The position numbers were made by a program, and so were the translations under genes. A stretch of DNA of 37,284 nucleotides from Gammaproteobacteria bacterium (GTDB lineage: Bacteria > Pseudomonadota > Gammaproteobacteria > Steroidobacterales > Steroidobacteraceae), in assembly GCA_021773365.1 (NCBI GenBank), contig JAJFKF010000107.1, forward strand, positions 1-37,284. The letters run 5' to 3'. Positions 10,601 through 18,745 of this stretch are shown piece after piece. Under the pieces are notes generated by a model that searched no databases, was not told where the DNA came from, and saw only the letters and a program-made list of their open reading frames with translations. Positions within the stretch are counted from its first letter, which is position 1. Each line of letters starts with the position of its first letter.

Positions 10601-11881
10601 ATGAGCAGTTATTCCCGACGGGATTTCATACTGGCCGGCGCTGCCCTGGGTGGCGTGGTTGCATCCGCGCCGCGCGCGGCACTGTCCGCAACCGGCGCCA
10701 GCGCAGTGGCTGCCGCCGATGACGAGACGTACTGGGCCGAGGTGGCCAGTCACTACGACATGACCCCGAAGGTGGTCAATCTGGAGAACGGCAACTGGGG
10801 CGTGATGGCGCGTCCGGTGCTGGATGCCTTCGAACGTCATACCGAGCGGGTCAATCGGGAGAATTCATATTATTCCCGCCGCGGTTATGGCGACGATCTT
10901 GCGTCGGTTCGCCAGCGGGTCGCCCGGCAGCTGGGCGCGGGTACGGATGAGATTGCGCTGACGCGCGGCGCTACCGAGGCGCTGCAGAACATCATCGGCG
11001 GGTTCAACCTGCTGGGCTCCGGGGACGGCCTGATGTATGCGGACCTGGACTATCATTCGGTGCAGGCGACCATGGACAGCGTGGCGCGGCGCACCGGCGC
11101 CGCACTGGTGCGGCTGGAGATTCCCGAGCCGGTGGGTTACGAGGAATTAGTCCAGTTCTATGTCGAGGCCATGGAGCGTCATCCGCGTACCCGGCTGCTG
11201 CTGCTCACCCATGTCAGTCATCGCACCGGTTTGCTGGTGCCGGTCCGGGAGATCTGCCGTGAGGCGCGCAAGCGCGGCATTCGCACCGTCGTCGATGCTG
11301 CCCATAGTTGGGGTCAGATACCTTTTCAGGTGGCCGATCTGCAGGCCGACTACGCGGGATTCAATCTGCACAAGTGGATGGGTGCGCCGATCGGCGTGGG
11401 TGTGATGTATATCCGCCGCGACCGGCTGCGGGACATCAATCCGAATATTTCCGCGACGATGGAGGAAGCCGCCACGATTGACGGCCGGGTTCATTCCGGT
11501 ACCAGTAACCTGGCCACTTTTCTGACGGTGCCCGATGCCCTGGCGTTTCATGAGCGGATCGGGCCGCAGGCCAAGGCGGCCCGCCTGCGTTACCTGCGCG
11601 ATCTGTGGGTGACGCAGGCGCGCCAGCTGGACCGGATCGAGGTGCTGACGCCGGATGATCCGCGCATGCATGCGGGCATGACCTCTTTCCGCATCAGGGA
11701 TCGCGGAACCGAGGCGGACAATCAGGCGCTCGCGGCGCGGCTGCTGGATGAATTCAACATCTTCAGCGTTCATCGCACCGGCGTGGCCAGGGGCGCCTGC
11801 GTGCGGATCACGCCCAGCGTGTACAACAGCGCGGCGGATGTCATGCGGTTTGTCGGGGCGTTGAAGAAAATCACGGTCTAG
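10601..11881 (+). CDS. Tat-exported class V aminotransferase-like PLP enzyme
   Basis: The 426-aa product has a twin-arginine signal at its start: SSYSRRDFILAGAALGGVVA, so it should be folded with its cofactor and exported to the periplasm. I chose the ATG at 10601 because it places RR at residues 6-7; an upstream GTG at 10574 would only add residues before the signal. The mature part is a fold-type I PLP enzyme of aminotransferase class V, close to isopenicillin N epimerase and cysteine desulfurase-like proteins. It has LTRGATEALQNIIGG, the PLP-contacting Asp in VVDAAHSWGQIPF, and the Schiff-base lysine Lys258 in GFNLHKWMGAP. The substrate is unknown. It stands alone between the restriction operon and the oxidase cluster. 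An epimerase, lyase or aminotransferase activity are all possible. Confidence 0.88.
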   Translation: MSSYSRRDFILAGAALGGVVASAPRAALSATGASAVAAADDETYWAEVASHYDMTPKVVNLENGNWGVMARPVLDAFERHTERVNRENSYYSRRGYGDDLASVRQRVARQLGAGTDEIALTRGATEALQNIIGGFNLLGSGDGLMYADLDYHSVQATMDSVARRTGAALVRLEIPEPVGYEELVQFYVEAMERHPRTRLLLLTHVSHRTGLLVPVREICREARKRGIRTVVDAAHSWGQIPFQVADLQADYAGFNLHKWMGAPIGVGVMYIRRDRLRDINPNISATMEEAATIDGRVHSGTSNLATFLTVPDALAFHERIGPQAKAARLRYLRDLWVTQARQLDRIEVLTPDDPRMHAGMTSFRIRDRGTEADNQALAARLLDEFNIFSVHRTGVARGACVRITPSVYNSAADVMRFVGALKKITV

Positions 11882-11916
11882 GAGCCGGTTCGGGCATTGC
11901 CAGTGCCCGCCGCGTC

Positions 11917-11958
11917 TTGACTCAGGTCAAGGCAGGCGTCGCGTACGTGGATAAAAAT
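11917..11958 (+). promoter_or_regulatory. FNR/ANR-type box and promoter of the cbb3 operon
   Basis: TTGACTCAGGTCAA at 11917-11930 is a perfect palindrome with the TTGA-N6-TCAA core of FNR/ANR/FixK sites. An A/T-rich hexamer (within TAAAAAT, 11952-11958) lies downstream. With the box centred at 11923.5, a start about 41.5 bp further (near 11965) puts this hexamer at the -10 position, the class II FNR arrangement. A strong ribosome binding site GGAGGG at 11975-11980 precedes ccoN. Oxygen-limited activation is known for many cbb3 operons; the factor itself is not in the window. Confidence 0.75.
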
Positions 11959-11983
11959 AGGGGAATTATTCTCCGGAGGGCGC

Positions 11984-13450
11984 ATGCCAGGCACTGAAAC
12001 CTACAATGACCACGTCGTGCGCCGTTTTCTGCTGGCCGCCGCGGTGTGGGGTGTTGTCGGCATGGGGATGGGGGTCTTCATCGCAGCACAGCTGGCCTGG
12101 CCGGCATTGAACTTCGATCTTCCCTGGCTGACATTCAGCCGGCTGCGCCCGGTGCATACTTTCGGCGTGATCTTCGCCTTTGGCGGCTCGGCGCTGATGG
12201 GCACCTGTTACTACGTCGCCCAGCGCACCGGCCATACGCGGCTGGCCCTGCCCAGGCTGGCGAACTTCACCTTCTGGGGCTGGCAGCTGGTCATCGTGCT
12301 GGCGATGATCTCGATGCCGCTGGGTATCACCCAGAGCAAGGAGTACGCCGAGCCGGAATGGCTGATCGACATCCTGATCGCCGTGGTGTGGGTGAGCTTC
12401 GGCGTGGTGTTCTTCGCCACGCTGGCGCGCCGGCGTATCAGGCACATCTACGTGGCAAACTGGTACTACGGCGCGTTCATCATTGCGGTGGGGCTGCTGC
12501 ACATTGTCAACAACGTCGCCTTGCCGGTTTCACTGTTCAAGTCCTATCCGGTCTATTCCGGCACGGTCGATGCCATGGTGCAGTGGTGGTATGGCCATAA
12601 CGCAGTGGCGTTCTTTCTCACCGCCGGCTTTCTCGGGATGATGTACTACTTCGTGCCGCGGCAGGCGCAGCAGCCGCTGTGGAGTTACCGTTTTTCCATC
12701 GTCAATTTCTGGGCGCTGATCTCGATCTACATGTGGGCCGGCTCCCATCATCTGCTCTATACCGCGCTGCCGGACTGGGTGCAGTCGGTGGGCATGGCGT
12801 TCTCGCTGGTGCTGCTGATGCCCAGCTGGGGTTCGGCGGCCAATGGTCTGCTGACCTTCAACGGCTCCTGGCACCGGCTGAAGACCGATCCGGCCGCGAA
12901 GTTCATGGTGATGGCGCTGGTGTTCTACGCCGCCTCCACCTTTGAGGGCTCGATGATGGCGATCAAGACTGTCAATGCGCTCTCGCATTACACCGACTGG
13001 ACGGTGGCGCATGTGCATTCCGGCTCCATTGGCTGGGTGGCGATGATTACCATCGGCTCGCTGTATGCGATGGCGCCGCGGGCCCTCGGCCGGCCGGCAA
13101 TGCATTCGCACGGCGCCATGGAGCTGCACTTCTGGCTGCACACCATTGGCCTGCTGCTGTATGTGCTGTCGATGTGGGTCGCGGGCGTGACTGAAGGCCT
13201 GATGTGGCGGGCGACCGGCGCCGATGGCTCGCTGACCTACGCCTTCATCGACAGCCTGATCGCGATCAAACCGTTGTATGTGGTGCGCTTCCTCGGTGGC
13301 GTGCTGGTGGTCAGCGGCATGATCGTGATGGCGTGGAATCTGTGGCACACGGCTGCTGCTGCGCGTGCGCGCCTGATCAAGCCGATTCCGGTGCCCATCC
13401 CCGAGCCGGTGGCGCCGCAGGTGCCGGCGCCCCTGCCGGCGCCAGGTTGA
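11984..13450 (+). CDS. ccoN: cbb3-type cytochrome c oxidase subunit I (CcoN)
   Basis: This is the catalytic subunit of the high-affinity cbb3 oxidase, carrying heme b, heme b3 and CuB. The 488-aa polytopic membrane protein has the expected ligands: His in [15 protein letters not shown] (low-spin heme region), the CuB His in [11 protein letters not shown], and the His pair in [12 protein letters not shown]. The Tyr six residues before that pair matches the position of the cross-linked active-site tyrosine of cbb3 enzymes. Further His residues are in [13 protein letters not shown]. The C-terminus carries a ~25-residue proline-rich tail ([20 protein letters not shown]), not part of the usual core. 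The ribosome binding site GGAGGG precedes the ATG. ccoO follows after 10 bp. Confidence 0.97.
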   Translation: MPGTETYNDHVVRRFLLAAAVWGVVGMGMGVFIAAQLAWPALNFDLPWLTFSRLRPVHTFGVIFAFGGSALMGTCYYVAQRTGHTRLALPRLANFTFWGWQLVIVLAMISMPLGITQSKEYAEPEWLIDILIAVVWVSFGVVFFATLARRRIRHIYVANWYYGAFIIAVGLLHIVNNVALPVSLFKSYPVYSGTVDAMVQWWYGHNAVAFFLTAGFLGMMYYFVPRQAQQPLWSYRFSIVNFWALISIYMWAGSHHLLYTALPDWVQSVGMAFSLVLLMPSWGSAANGLLTFNGSWHRLKTDPAAKFMVMALVFYAASTFEGSMMAIKTVNALSHYTDWTVAHVHSGSIGWVAMITIGSLYAMAPRALGRPAMHSHGAMELHFWLHTIGLLLYVLSMWVAGVTEGLMWRATGADGSLTYAFIDSLIAIKPLYVVRFLGGVLVVSGMIVMAWNLWHTAAAARARLIKPIPVPIPEPVAPQVPAPLPAPG

Positions 13451-13460
13451 GGAGATCGCA

Positions 13461-14105
13461 ATGGGCCGTGGTTATCGGTATTTCGAAAAGATCGAGAAGC
13501 ATGCCGGATTGCTCGGCATTGGCATTGCCATCATGGTCTCCCTTGGTGGGCTGGCCGAGATCACGCCGCTGTTCATGCGTGCCCATGCCATTGCGCCTGA
13601 TGCCAATGTCAGGCCATATGATCCGCTGCGACTGGCTGGCAAGGACATTTACGTGCGCGAAGGGTGCTACCTGTGTCATACGCAGATGATCCGTGCCCTG
13701 CGGGCGGAGACGCAGCGTTACGGGCATTACTCGGTGGGCGAGGAGTCGGTCTATGACCGCCCGCATCAATGGGGCTCAAAGCGCACCGGTCCGGATCTGG
13801 CGCGGGTGGGCGGCAAGTACTCGGATCAGTGGCAGCGGTTGCATCTGCAGGATCCGCGCGCCGTGGTGGCGGAATCAAACATGCCGGCTTATCCATGGCT
13901 GGAATCCGAAGCGATCGATGCCGACGACATCATGGCGCGCATGCGCACGTTGCGCCGGCTGGGCGACCCGTACACGGATGAGGAGATCGCCGCCGCACCG
14001 CAGGCGCTTGCGGGCAAGACGCACATGGATGCGCTGATCGCCTATCTGCAGGGGCTGGGTGTTGCTCCACCGGTGGCTCCGGCGACGGCCGGAGGTGCGC
14101 CATGA
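13461..14105 (+). CDS. ccoO: cbb3-type cytochrome c oxidase subunit II (CcoO)
   Basis: This is the 214-aa mono-heme cytochrome c subunit that passes electrons from CcoP to CcoN. One N-terminal membrane helix (GLLGIGIAIMVSLGGLAEI) anchors a periplasmic domain. The heme-binding motif CYLCH is at residues 69-73, in the CcoO-typical context YVREGCYLCHTQMIR. YGHYSVGEE, RTGPDLARVGGKYS and the probable axial Met in SNMPAYPWL are all family signatures. GAGGAG before the ATG serves as ribosome binding site. The stop overlaps ccoQ as ATGA. A small Ala/Pro-rich tail follows the core. Confidence 0.97.
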   Translation: MGRGYRYFEKIEKHAGLLGIGIAIMVSLGGLAEITPLFMRAHAIAPDANVRPYDPLRLAGKDIYVREGCYLCHTQMIRALRAETQRYGHYSVGEESVYDRPHQWGSKRTGPDLARVGGKYSDQWQRLHLQDPRAVVAESNMPAYPWLESEAIDADDIMARMRTLRRLGDPYTDEEIAAAPQALAGKTHMDALIAYLQGLGVAPPVAPATAGGAP

Positions 14106-14257
14106 GTCCATTCTGGGGTCATCTTGCCGGCGTCATCACGGTGATTCTGATGCTCACCTTCATCGGCATCTGGATCTGGGTGTGGAATGCGCGCCACAAG
14201 CCGAAGTACGACGCCCTGGCGCGGCTGCCGATGGCTGACGGGAGCGAATCGCCATGA
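14102..14257 (+). CDS. ccoQ: cbb3 oxidase small subunit CcoQ
   Basis: This 51-aa single-span membrane protein sits between ccoO and ccoP, overlapping both by 4 bp (ATGA). It begins MSPFWGHLAGVI, has one hydrophobic helix (VILMLTFIGIWIWVW) and then a short basic and acidic tail (NARHKPKYDAL), which is the CcoQ layout. CcoQ stabilises the CcoP-CcoNO interaction. The call rests on size, topology and exact operon position. Confidence 0.9.
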   Translation: MSPFWGHLAGVITVILMLTFIGIWIWVWNARHKPKYDALARLPMADGSESP

Positions 14258-15156
14258 GCGCATTCTGGTCCGCCTGGGTGATGTTCCTGGTAACGCTGAA
14301 CCTCGGCATCACCTTTTTCCTGTTCATCTGGGGACAGCGGGTGAAGATTCCGGTGCAGCCGGATGGCAGTACCGGGCATGTGTGGGCGCACGGTGTGCTG
14401 CGCGAAAGCGTGCGCAGACTGCCGCGCTGGTGGGTGCTGATGTCGGCGAGCCTGTTCGCCGCTGCCTTCATCTATCTGGTCCTGTTTCCTGGTTTCGGCA
14501 GTCACAAGGGACTGCTCGGGTGGACCTCACATGCCGAGCTGGCCCGTGACGTTGTCGCCAACGAGAGCACGGCCGGCGCCATCCTGGCCCGCTATGCGGC
14601 CATCCCGGCTGGCGAACTGGCCGCCGATCCTGCTGCCACGCGCATTGGCAAGAGACTGTTCATCGACAATTGTTCGGCCTGTCATGCGCCCGATGCCCGT
14701 GGCAACAAACGACTGGGAGCACCGGATCTGACGGATGCACACTGGCGCTACGGCGGCGATGATGATGCGGTGAAGACCAGCATTCTCGAGGGCCGCAGTG
14801 GCCTGATGCCGCCACTGGGCGCGGGGTTGGAGGAACAGGGCGTGCTGAATCTCGCCCACTACGTGCTCAGTCTGTCCGGCGCGCCGCATGATGCCGCCAT
14901 GGCAGCTGCCGGTGCGCCGCAGTTTGCGTTGTGCGCCGCCTGCCACGGTCCCAATGGCAAGGGCAATGTACAGCTCGGCGCGCCCGACCTGACGGACGCG
15001 ACCTGGCAGTACGGCGGCACGCTCGACGCGGTTGTGCTCAGCATCATGTACGGGCGCCATGGTGTCATGCCGGCGTGGAAGGATCGCTTGCGGGAGACCG
15101 ACGTTCACCTCATTACCGCCTGGTTGCATTCGCAATCCCACGGCGATGGCAACTGA
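14254..15156 (+). CDS. ccoP: cbb3-type cytochrome c oxidase subunit III (CcoP)
   Basis: This is the 300-aa di-heme cytochrome c subunit, the electron entry point of the oxidase. Two N-terminal membrane helices (FLVTLNLGITFFLFIW and WWVLMSASLFAAAFIYLVLF) flank the typical segment ending LPRWWV. Two heme sites follow: CSACH at residues 140-144 and CAACH at 227-231, in duplicated cytochrome domains (LGAPDLTDAHWRYGG and LGAPDLTDATWQYGG). The near-identical LGAPDLTDA blocks show the internal duplication. Length is normal. It overlaps ccoQ by 4 bp and the next gene by 11 bp. Confidence 0.97.
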   Translation: MSAFWSAWVMFLVTLNLGITFFLFIWGQRVKIPVQPDGSTGHVWAHGVLRESVRRLPRWWVLMSASLFAAAFIYLVLFPGFGSHKGLLGWTSHAELARDVVANESTAGAILARYAAIPAGELAADPAATRIGKRLFIDNCSACHAPDARGNKRLGAPDLTDAHWRYGGDDDAVKTSILEGRSGLMPPLGAGLEEQGVLNLAHYVLSLSGAPHDAAMAAAGAPQFALCAACHGPNGKGNVQLGAPDLTDATWQYGGTLDAVVLSIMYGRHGVMPAWKDRLRETDVHLITAWLHSQSHGDGN

Positions 15157-15361
15157 CGCCGGGCAAGGTGCCTGGTACCATCAGCCGGTCATGTGGCTCG
15201 GCGCGCTGATCCTTCTGGCCTCGCTGACGGGTTGCCTGTGGCTGATCGCACTGAGCCAGCGTCATGCCGACGAACCCGTCGATACCGTCGGACCGACAGT
15301 CTTCAAGGTGCCGACGAACGCGCCTGCTGATCCAGCTGTTCCCGACGGACCTGTGCCATGA
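15146..15361 (+). CDS. Short FixH/CcoH-like single-span protein
   Basis: The 71-aa product starts at the ATG at 15146, inside the end of ccoP. It has a WYHQPVMWLGALILLASL segment and one membrane helix, then a short polar tail rich in Pro and Ala. The position between ccoP and ccoI and the aromatic-Gln-Pro lead into the helix resemble the N-terminus of FixH/CcoH, an assembly factor that is normally about 150-170 aa. The periplasmic domain is absent. It may be a minimal CcoH reduced to its helix, or an unrelated small subunit. The stop overlaps ccoI as ATGA, so it is translated as part of the cluster. Confidence 0.6.
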   Translation: MATDAGQGAWYHQPVMWLGALILLASLTGCLWLIALSQRHADEPVDTVGPTVFKVPTNAPADPAVPDGPVP

Positions 15362-17802
15362 ATACGGCGTCCGGCTGCTGGCATTGCGGTGAACCGCTGC
15401 CGGCGGGCGAGGTGGTACAGGTTACGATCGACGGCGCCACGCATCCGGTGTGCTGTCACGGCTGTCGCGCCGCCGCTGAATGGATCGAGCAGCTGGGTCT
15501 GGCGGACTACTACCGCCTGCGCAGCCAGCCGGCGGTCCGCCCCGCGGATCCGGCAGAAGCGGCCCGCAGCCGCGCGGCCTGGACACGGCCGGAGATGGCG
15601 CGCCACGTGGTGCGTGAATTCGGCGAAGGCAGCCGCGAGGCGATCATGTTGATCGAGGGCGTACGCTGTTCCGCCTGCGTGTGGCTGATCGAGCGCGCAC
15701 TGGGTGCCTTGTCCGGGGTGAGCAGCGTGCAGGTCAATGCCAGCGCGCGCCGGGCGCGCGTGGTGTGGCGCAAGTCCGAGTGTTCCCTGGCGCAGGTGCT
15801 GGAGACATTGGCGCGCACCGGTTATCGCGCCCTGCCGCTGGATGCCGCCGCGCTTGATGATGCGCGCAAGCGTGAGTCGCGCGCCGCCCTGAAGGGACTC
15901 ATCGTCGCCGGCTTCGGTGCGATGCAGGCGATGATGTACGCCAGCGGGCTGTACCTGGGCGCGTTCGATGGTGTGGATACCTCCACGCGTGATCTATTGC
16001 GCTGGTTCGGTCTGCTGGTCGCCACGCCGGTGGTGTTCTACGCGGCACGGCCGTTTTTTGCCGGCGCCGTGCGTTCGTTGCGTGCGCGTGCACTGGGCAT
16101 GGATGTGCCGGTGGCACTGGCGATCGCATTGATCTATGCCGCCAGCCTCATCGAGGCATTGCGTGGCGGCGCTGAAGTCTATTTCGATTCAGTCAGCATG
16201 TTTGTGTTCTTCCTGCTGGTGGGCCGCTATCTGGAAATGCGCGCCCGGCACCGCGCCGGCGACCTGTCCGATGCGCTGGCCCGCCTGACGCCGGTGTATG
16301 CCGAGCGCGTCGGCGCGGACGGTGCGCTGGAGCGTGTGGGTGTGTCGGAGCTGCGTACGGGCGATCGCGTGCATGTCGGCGAAGGCAGTGGTGTGCCGGC
16401 TGATGGCGCGTTGCTCAGTGCCCGCTGCCGGGTCGACGAGGCGCTGTTGTCCGGCGAATCAGCGCCGGTAACGAAGTGTTGTGGCGACACGCTGGTTGCC
16501 GGCAGCATCGTGGTGGAGGGTCCGGCGCAGATGCAGGTGGAGCATGTCGGCGCCGACACTGCGCTTGCAGGCATTGTTGCACTGGTTACGCGCGCTGCGG
16601 CTGCACGGCCACGCCTGGCGCAAGCCGGCGAGCGAGCCGCCGCCGGTTTCGTGGCGCGGGTGTTGATGCTGGCCGTGCTGACCGCCATCGGCTGGAGCCT
16701 GATCGATCCTGCACGTGCGTTCACGGCCACCCTGGCGGTGCTCGTCGTTTCCTGTCCCTGCGCATTCGCGCTCGCCGTGCCGGCTGCGCTGACGCGCGCC
16801 ATTGCCGTGCTCGCGCGCCGTGGCGTGCTGGTGGTGCGGCCCGATGCCATCGAGCATCTGGCCGGTATTACCCACGTGGTGTTCGACAAGACCGGCACCC
16901 TGACGGACCCCGGACTCACGCTGGATCGGGTTGAGGTGCTGCGTGCCGATGAGCGCGAGAACGCACTGACGCTGGCTGCAGCCCTGGCGCGCGGCAGCCG
17001 GCATCCGGTGGCGCGCGCGCTCGCCGCTGCGGCTACTGGACGCTCCATGCAGGTCAGCGATCTGCGCGCCGTGGCCGGTGACGGCCTGGAAGGAGTGGTC
17101 TATGGACGCCGTTTGCGTCTGGGTCGGGTGGATTTCGCGCTCGGTGGCGCTTCGCTGCAGGCCGGGCTTGATGATGCTGTTGTGCTCGCCGATGACAAAG
17201 GCGTCATCGCCGCCTTTCACCTGTGCGAACGGCTGCGCTCCGGCGCACGGGCTGCCATTGCCGCGCTGGTTGCAGACGGTCTCACGCTGGAGATCGCCAG
17301 CGGGGACGCGGCCAGCCGGGTGGCTGATGTTGCCCAGCGCCTCGGCATCACGCAGTGGCGGGCGCGTCTGCGGCCGGCAGACAAACTCGATCGGCTTGCG
17401 ACACTGCGCAGCGCAGGCGCGCGGGTCATGGCCGTGGGTGATGGCATCAACGATGCGCCGGTGCTGGCGGGCGCCGATGTGGCCGTTGCACTGGCGGCTG
17501 GTACCGAGCTGGCGCAGGCTTCCAGCGACATCGTGCTGGCGGGCGAGCGCCTGGATCTGCTCGCCGAGGCGCGCGGAATCGCGCGCGAGACGCTGACCAT
17601 TCTGCGCCAGAACCAGCGCTGGGCACTTGGTTACAACCTGCTGGCCATGCCGTTTGCGGCGCTGGGCTTTGTGCCGCCGTGGCTGGCGGCCATCGGCATG
17701 TCGGCCAGTTCATTGTTCGTGGTGCTCAATGCCCTGCGCATCGGCCGCCAGGGGGAACGCAGCCGTGCGGCAGGCCTGGTGGGCTCGAAGGCGGTCGCAT
17801 GA
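15358..17802 (+). CDS. ccoI: Copper-exporting P1B-type ATPase for cbb3 assembly (CcoI/FixI)
   Basis: This 814-aa P-type ATPase supplies copper to the periplasm for the CuB centre of the oxidase. The N-terminal metal-binding domain has Cys7, Cys10 and the cluster CCHGC (residues 32-36). A heavy-metal-associated domain follows with GVRCSACVW (Cys104, Cys107). The membrane part carries the CPC ion-binding motif at 466-468 (SCPCAFALAVP). The phosphorylation site DKTGT starts at Asp510, the HP motif is in GSRHPVA, and the hinge motif GDGIND is at 694-699. The two-part N-terminus and the genomic position separate it from housekeeping CopA. It overlaps its neighbours on both sides by 4 bp. Confidence 0.95.
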   Translation: MNTASGCWHCGEPLPAGEVVQVTIDGATHPVCCHGCRAAAEWIEQLGLADYYRLRSQPAVRPADPAEAARSRAAWTRPEMARHVVREFGEGSREAIMLIEGVRCSACVWLIERALGALSGVSSVQVNASARRARVVWRKSECSLAQVLETLARTGYRALPLDAAALDDARKRESRAALKGLIVAGFGAMQAMMYASGLYLGAFDGVDTSTRDLLRWFGLLVATPVVFYAARPFFAGAVRSLRARALGMDVPVALAIALIYAASLIEALRGGAEVYFDSVSMFVFFLLVGRYLEMRARHRAGDLSDALARLTPVYAERVGADGALERVGVSELRTGDRVHVGEGSGVPADGALLSARCRVDEALLSGESAPVTKCCGDTLVAGSIVVEGPAQMQVEHVGADTALAGIVALVTRAAAARPRLAQAGERAAAGFVARVLMLAVLTAIGWSLIDPARAFTATLAVLVVSCPCAFALAVPAALTRAIAVLARRGVLVVRPDAIEHLAGITHVVFDKTGTLTDPGLTLDRVEVLRADERENALTLAAALARGSRHPVARALAAAATGRSMQVSDLRAVAGDGLEGVVYGRRLRLGRVDFALGGASLQAGLDDAVVLADDKGVIAAFHLCERLRSGARAAIAALVADGLTLEIASGDAASRVADVAQRLGITQWRARLRPADKLDRLATLRSAGARVMAVGDGINDAPVLAGADVAVALAAGTELAQASSDIVLAGERLDLLAEARGIARETLTILRQNQRWALGYNLLAMPFAALGFVPPWLAAIGMSASSLFVVLNALRIGRQGERSRAAGLVGSKAVA

Positions 17803-17984
17803 CGATTCTGATTGTCATGATCCCGCTGTCGATCCTGCTGCTGATCGGCGCCGGCGTCGCATTTTTCTGGGCGGTCGACAACGATCAGTTCGATGACATG
17901 GAAACGCCCGGGCTGCTGCCGCTGCTCGACAATCCACAGCCGTCGGATCTGGCACCGTCCGCTACGCCGGAGCAGGCGCCGTGA
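17799..17984 (+). CDS. ccoS: cbb3 oxidase maturation protein CcoS
   Basis: This 61-aa membrane protein begins TILIVMIPLSILLLIGAG and continues AFFWAVDNDQFDDMETPG. The FxWAVxxxQFDDxxTP signature after a single helix is diagnostic of CcoS, needed to insert the redox cofactors into the oxidase. The ATG at 17799 overlaps the ccoI stop (ATGA), and its own stop overlaps the next gene (GTGA). Confidence 0.95.
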   Translation: MTILIVMIPLSILLLIGAGVAFFWAVDNDQFDDMETPGLLPLLDNPQPSDLAPSATPEQAP

Positions 17985-18703
17985 TCGACGGTCTGACCAT
18001 CGGCGCCGCGCTACTGTTGGGGTTCGCCGCCAGTGGCCACTGCCTGGTGATGTGCGGCGGCATTTCGGCTGCGCTGGGCATTGCCACCGCGAAGACCGTG
18101 GACGGGCGGCCGCGTCCGGCGCTGCTTGTTACCTACCAGCTCGGCCGCATCACTTCGTACACGCTTGCGGGACTGTTGTTCGGTGGTGTGCTCGGCGGCT
18201 TGATCGGTTGGTTCGACATCGAAGCGGTACGTCGCAGCCTGCGCGCACTGTCCGCCCTGGCGCTGCTGCTCGGCGCACTGGTGGCCTTCGGTCGGCTGCG
18301 CGATCCAGGTTCCGGCGTCGGCCGGCGGCTCTGGGGAAAAATCGCGCCGCTTGGACGCAGGCTGCTGCCGGTCACCAGTGCTCCACGCGCCTTCGCCTTT
18401 GGCGCGGTATGGGGGTGGATGCCCTGCGGATTCGTCTACATAGTCTTGCTGATTGCGGCACTGCAACTCGATGCGGTACGCGCCGCTGCCACGATGGCTG
18501 CGTTCGGTATCGGAACCGCGCCTGCTATGCTGGCAACGGCCTTCGGTGCGCAGCGGTTCGCGGGGATCGCTGCGCGGCCGGGAGGCAGGCGAGTCGCCGG
18601 CGGGATTCTGCTCGCCAGCGCCGCGCTCACGCTGGCGGGACCGTGGTTGTCGGGATTCGCGCCGTGGATGCATACCTGGTTGCCGTTTTACTGTTCGGGC
18701 TAG
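17981..18703 (+). CDS. Sulfite exporter TauE/SafE-family (UreH-like) membrane protein
   Basis: The 240-aa polytopic membrane protein starts at a GTG overlapping ccoS. It shows GFAASGHCLVMCGGISAAL near the N-terminus and WGWMPCGFVYIVLLIAAL in the middle, the paired CxxxC-type and PCG helices of the UreH/DsbD-like branch of the TauE/SafE superfamily. Such genes are common directly after ccoS. They are thought to act in copper or thiol handling during oxidase assembly rather than in sulfite export. The paired Cys residues in membrane helices fit metal or electron transfer. The exact substrate is not decided by the sequence. Confidence 0.85.
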   Translation: MIDGLTIGAALLLGFAASGHCLVMCGGISAALGIATAKTVDGRPRPALLVTYQLGRITSYTLAGLLFGGVLGGLIGWFDIEAVRRSLRALSALALLLGALVAFGRLRDPGSGVGRRLWGKIAPLGRRLLPVTSAPRAFAFGAVWGWMPCGFVYIVLLIAALQLDAVRAAATMAAFGIGTAPAMLATAFGAQRFAGIAARPGGRRVAGGILLASAALTLAGPWLSGFAPWMHTWLPFYCSG

Positions 18704-18745
18704 CGGCGCCAGCCATTTGAAACCGTTCCGGTGACTGGAGTACGT

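Noticed and set aside
11891-11909. Hairpin CGGGCA-N7-TGCCCG after the aminotransferase gene as a terminator
   Set aside because: There is only a 6-bp stem with no T tract. It could contribute to termination but is not distinguishable from chance in this GC-rich DNA.
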